Shown: in pieces, positions 49,983-51,268 of the stretch
Layout: each line of letters starts with the position of its first letter
How positions within the stretch are numbered: the first letter of the stretch is position 1
Assembly (NCBI GenBank): GCA_017993715.1
Contig: JAGOME010000027.1
Coordinates: forward strand, 1-51,268
DNA from: Phycicoccus sp.
Lineage (GTDB): Bacteria > Actinomycetota > Actinomycetes > Actinomycetales > Dermatophilaceae
DNA: 51,268 nt
Direction: 5' to 3'
Made by a program: the position numbers and the translations under genes
The notes under the pieces: model-generated
Database searches by the model: none
What the model was told of the DNA's origin: nothing
Seen by the model: the letters and a program-made list of their open reading frames with translations, nothing else

Positions 49983-50405
49983 ATGCCGCAGCAGCCGAAT
50001 CAGCCTGCCGCGCCTGCTCAGCAGGGCGCGTTAGTCGCCAGCCAAGCCGGGGTGCCCCCCCAAGGCTGGACGGCAAATGCCCAGGGCTGGGTGGCAACCC
50101 CCCAGGGCTGGGTGCCTGCCCCACCGGACAACAAGATGGTTTGGTCGATCCTGGTCATGGTCTTCGCGTTCCTGCCCTTCGGCATCGTCGCGGTCATGAA
50201 GTCCTCGGAGGTCAACACCAAATGGGCGATGGGCGACTATGCCGGAGCGCGGCGGTCCGCTGATGACGCCGGCACATGGATCAAGTACTCGCTGATCGCC
50301 GGCGCGGTCATCCTCGGTCTGGTGATGCTCGCCTTCGTGGCGTACCTGATCATCATGGTCGGCGTCTTCTTCATCCTCAGTAGTGCCAGCGGTATCTACC
50401 ACTGA
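49983..50405 (+). CDS. CD225/dispanin family membrane protein, copy 1
   Basis: 140 residues. A Gln/Pro-rich N-terminus with GWTANAQGWVATPQGWVPAP repeats is followed by the CD225 core: NKMVWSILVMVFAFLPFGIVAVMKSSEVNTK (in two parts), then WAMGDYAGARRSADDAGTWIK, and a second hydrophobic helix. This is the interferon-induced transmembrane (IFITM) fold, a hairpin plus a helix. It has a paralogue 131 bases downstream. The bacterial function is unknown. Confidence 0.87.
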   Translation: MPQQPNQPAAPAQQGALVASQAGVPPQGWTANAQGWVATPQGWVPAPPDNKMVWSILVMVFAFLPFGIVAVMKSSEVNTKWAMGDYAGARRSADDAGTWIKYSLIAGAVILGLVMLAFVAYLIIMVGVFFILSSASGIYH

Positions 50406-50536
50406 GCCGCCGGTAATGATGACCGCGTGCCGGCACCCGTGGCCCAACGTGCCGCCAGCCGGGCAGTTGTGCCAGGATCCTTCGGGGAACCCGGGGCGAC
50501 GATCGCGTCTGGGGCAATCATGTTTGGAGGGACCCC

Positions 50537-50935
50537 ATGTCTGACTACGGAAGCACCCCACCGCCTCCGCCCGGTGGCGGCGACGGTGGCTATGGCAACA
50601 CGCCCCCTGGTGGCTACGGTGCTCCGCCCCCCGGCGGCTACGGAGCGCCGGCCTACGGCAACCCGGCCGGACCGCCCCCGGACAACAAGCTGGTGTGGTC
50701 CATCCTCGCGACCCTGTTCTGCTGCTTGCCGTTTGGGATCGTCGCGATCATCAAGTCGTCCGAGGTCAACAGCAAGTGGGTCGCCGGTGACTACGCCGGG
50801 GCCCAGCAGTCGGCGGCGGACGCGACCAAGTGGATCAAGTGGTCCGTCATCGGCTTCGCGATCGGCGCCGTGCTCTACCTGCTGTTCTTCGTCTTCATCG
50901 GTGTACTCGGCGCGACGTCCTCGAGCGGCTACTGA
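50537..50935 (+). CDS. CD225/dispanin family membrane protein, copy 2
   Basis: 132 residues, GGAGGG 8 bases before the ATG. The N-terminus has Gly/Pro/Tyr repeats (GGYGAPPPGGYGAPAYG). The CD225 core is LVWSILATLFCCLPFGIVAI, KSSEVNSKWVAGDYAGAQQS, and a final helix VIGFAIGAVLYLLFFVFIGV. The double Cys before the LPFGIV motif matches the palmitoylation-site position of the family; copy 1 lacks it. The core is about 60% identical to copy 1. Confidence 0.88.
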   Translation: MSDYGSTPPPPPGGGDGGYGNTPPGGYGAPPPGGYGAPAYGNPAGPPPDNKLVWSILATLFCCLPFGIVAIIKSSEVNSKWVAGDYAGAQQSAADATKWIKWSVIGFAIGAVLYLLFFVFIGVLGATSSSGY

Positions 50936-50939
50936 TTCC

Positions 50940-51268
50940 ATGACGATGGCGCCGGAGTACGCCGCCACTCGGCCCGCTGCGGCGAGCCGAGGGCGGCGAC
51001 TCCTGGCGCCGCTGGGCGTGGCAGCGGGCGCGGGCGCGGTCCTTGGGGTGCTCGCGGTGGTCGACCCCAACGAGCCGGGCCACTACCCGACCTGTCCGTG
51101 GCTGGCCCTGACGGGCACGTACTGCCCCGGGTGTGGCACCCTGCGTGCGCTGCACGCCCTGACTCAGGGTGACCTGATGACGGCTGTGGCTCACAACCCG
51201 CTCACCGTCGCCGCCTCGGTGTGGTTGTTCCTCTGGTTCCTGACCTGGGTCCATCGTCAGTGGACCGG
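50940..51268 (+). CDS. DUF2752 family membrane protein (3' end outside window)
   Basis: The first 109 residues are visible. The motif TCPWLALTGTYCPGCGTLRALHALTQGDL (in two parts) with CPxCG defines DUF2752, followed by AVAHNPLTVAASVWLFLWFLTW. It starts 5 bases after the CD225 copy 2 stop. CD225 and DUF2752 genes are often neighbours in actinobacteria. Function unknown; an integral membrane protein. Confidence 0.88.
   Translation, partial: MTMAPEYAATRPAAASRGRRLLAPLGVAAGAGAVLGVLAVVDPNEPGHYPTCPWLALTGTYCPGCGTLRALHALTQGDLMTAVAHNPLTVAASVWLFLWFLTWVHRQWT

Overview
The window is a high-GC (about 69% by eye) actinobacterial chromosome segment. The gene content fits an Intrasporangiaceae-like member of the Micrococcales: mycothiol genes (mshA, mshD, mscR), SenX3-RegX3, CarD, HBHA, a GlnR-type orphan regulator, and an unusual density of phosphate and polyphosphate genes (pit, pstSCAB, ppk1, ppk2, phoU, mutT1). 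The family-level placement is inference; a polyphosphate-accumulating, Tetrasphaera-like organism would fit. Several blocks match gene order I recall from Mycobacterium tuberculosis: Rv0474-hbhA-Rv0476, mshA-Rv0487-gpm1-senX3-regX3, glnR-mshD with a nitrobindin and an LCP gene, and carD-ispD-ispF-cysS-rlmB.

Layout. 1-1570 is a graveyard of mobile DNA: three IS1634-like fragments and a truncated conjugative FtsK/TraSA gene, lying at the 3' end of a tRNA-Lys gene. 1725-9870 holds a DUF47 regulator plus Pit phosphate transporter, then the pstSCAB operon on the minus strand with a PHO-box-like promoter, then MutT1. 9881-13784 runs ppk1, mshD and a GlnR-like regulator. 13810-20706 is mixed housekeeping: a ubiquitin-fold protein, a DsrE-like protein, nitrobindin, an LCP cell-wall ligase, a Fur regulator, YgfZ, BKACE and DUF4395. 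21049-25110 carries an Xre regulator with HBHA, asparaginase, Dtd, DUF2516 and a methyltransferase. 25270-34200 is an accessory catabolic island: an Xre-cupin (PuuR-like) regulator and a tightly overlapping six-gene operon (permease, class III aminotransferase, aldehyde dehydrogenase, acyl-CoA synthetase, enoyl-CoA hydratase, crotonyl/acryloyl-CoA reductase). 34358-41017 is mshA-ybjN-gpmA, then ppk2 and phoU on the minus strand, then senX3-regX3. 41819-49940 is the carD-ispD-ispF / cysS-rlmB operon, split by an insert holding mscR, an MBL hydrolase and a DUF559 nuclease gene bracketed by two related 80-bp palindromes. The window ends with two CD225/dispanin paralogues and a DUF2752 gene that runs off the edge.

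The strongest unexplained signal spans the whole window: the octamer GAATGCCG / CGGCATTC. The 7-mer core GAATGCC/GGCATTC occurs about 58 times by hand count, roughly tenfold over composition expectation, in both orientations. It occurs within genes, between genes, as inverted pairs (one inside a terminator) and as a triple cluster. Its density of about one per 0.9 kb resembles the DNA uptake sequences of Neisseria and Haemophilus. The second notable system is the amine-to-acyl-CoA operon, whose last three enzymes together have the activities of a split propionyl-CoA synthase. The third is the DUF559 gene with flanking palindromes.
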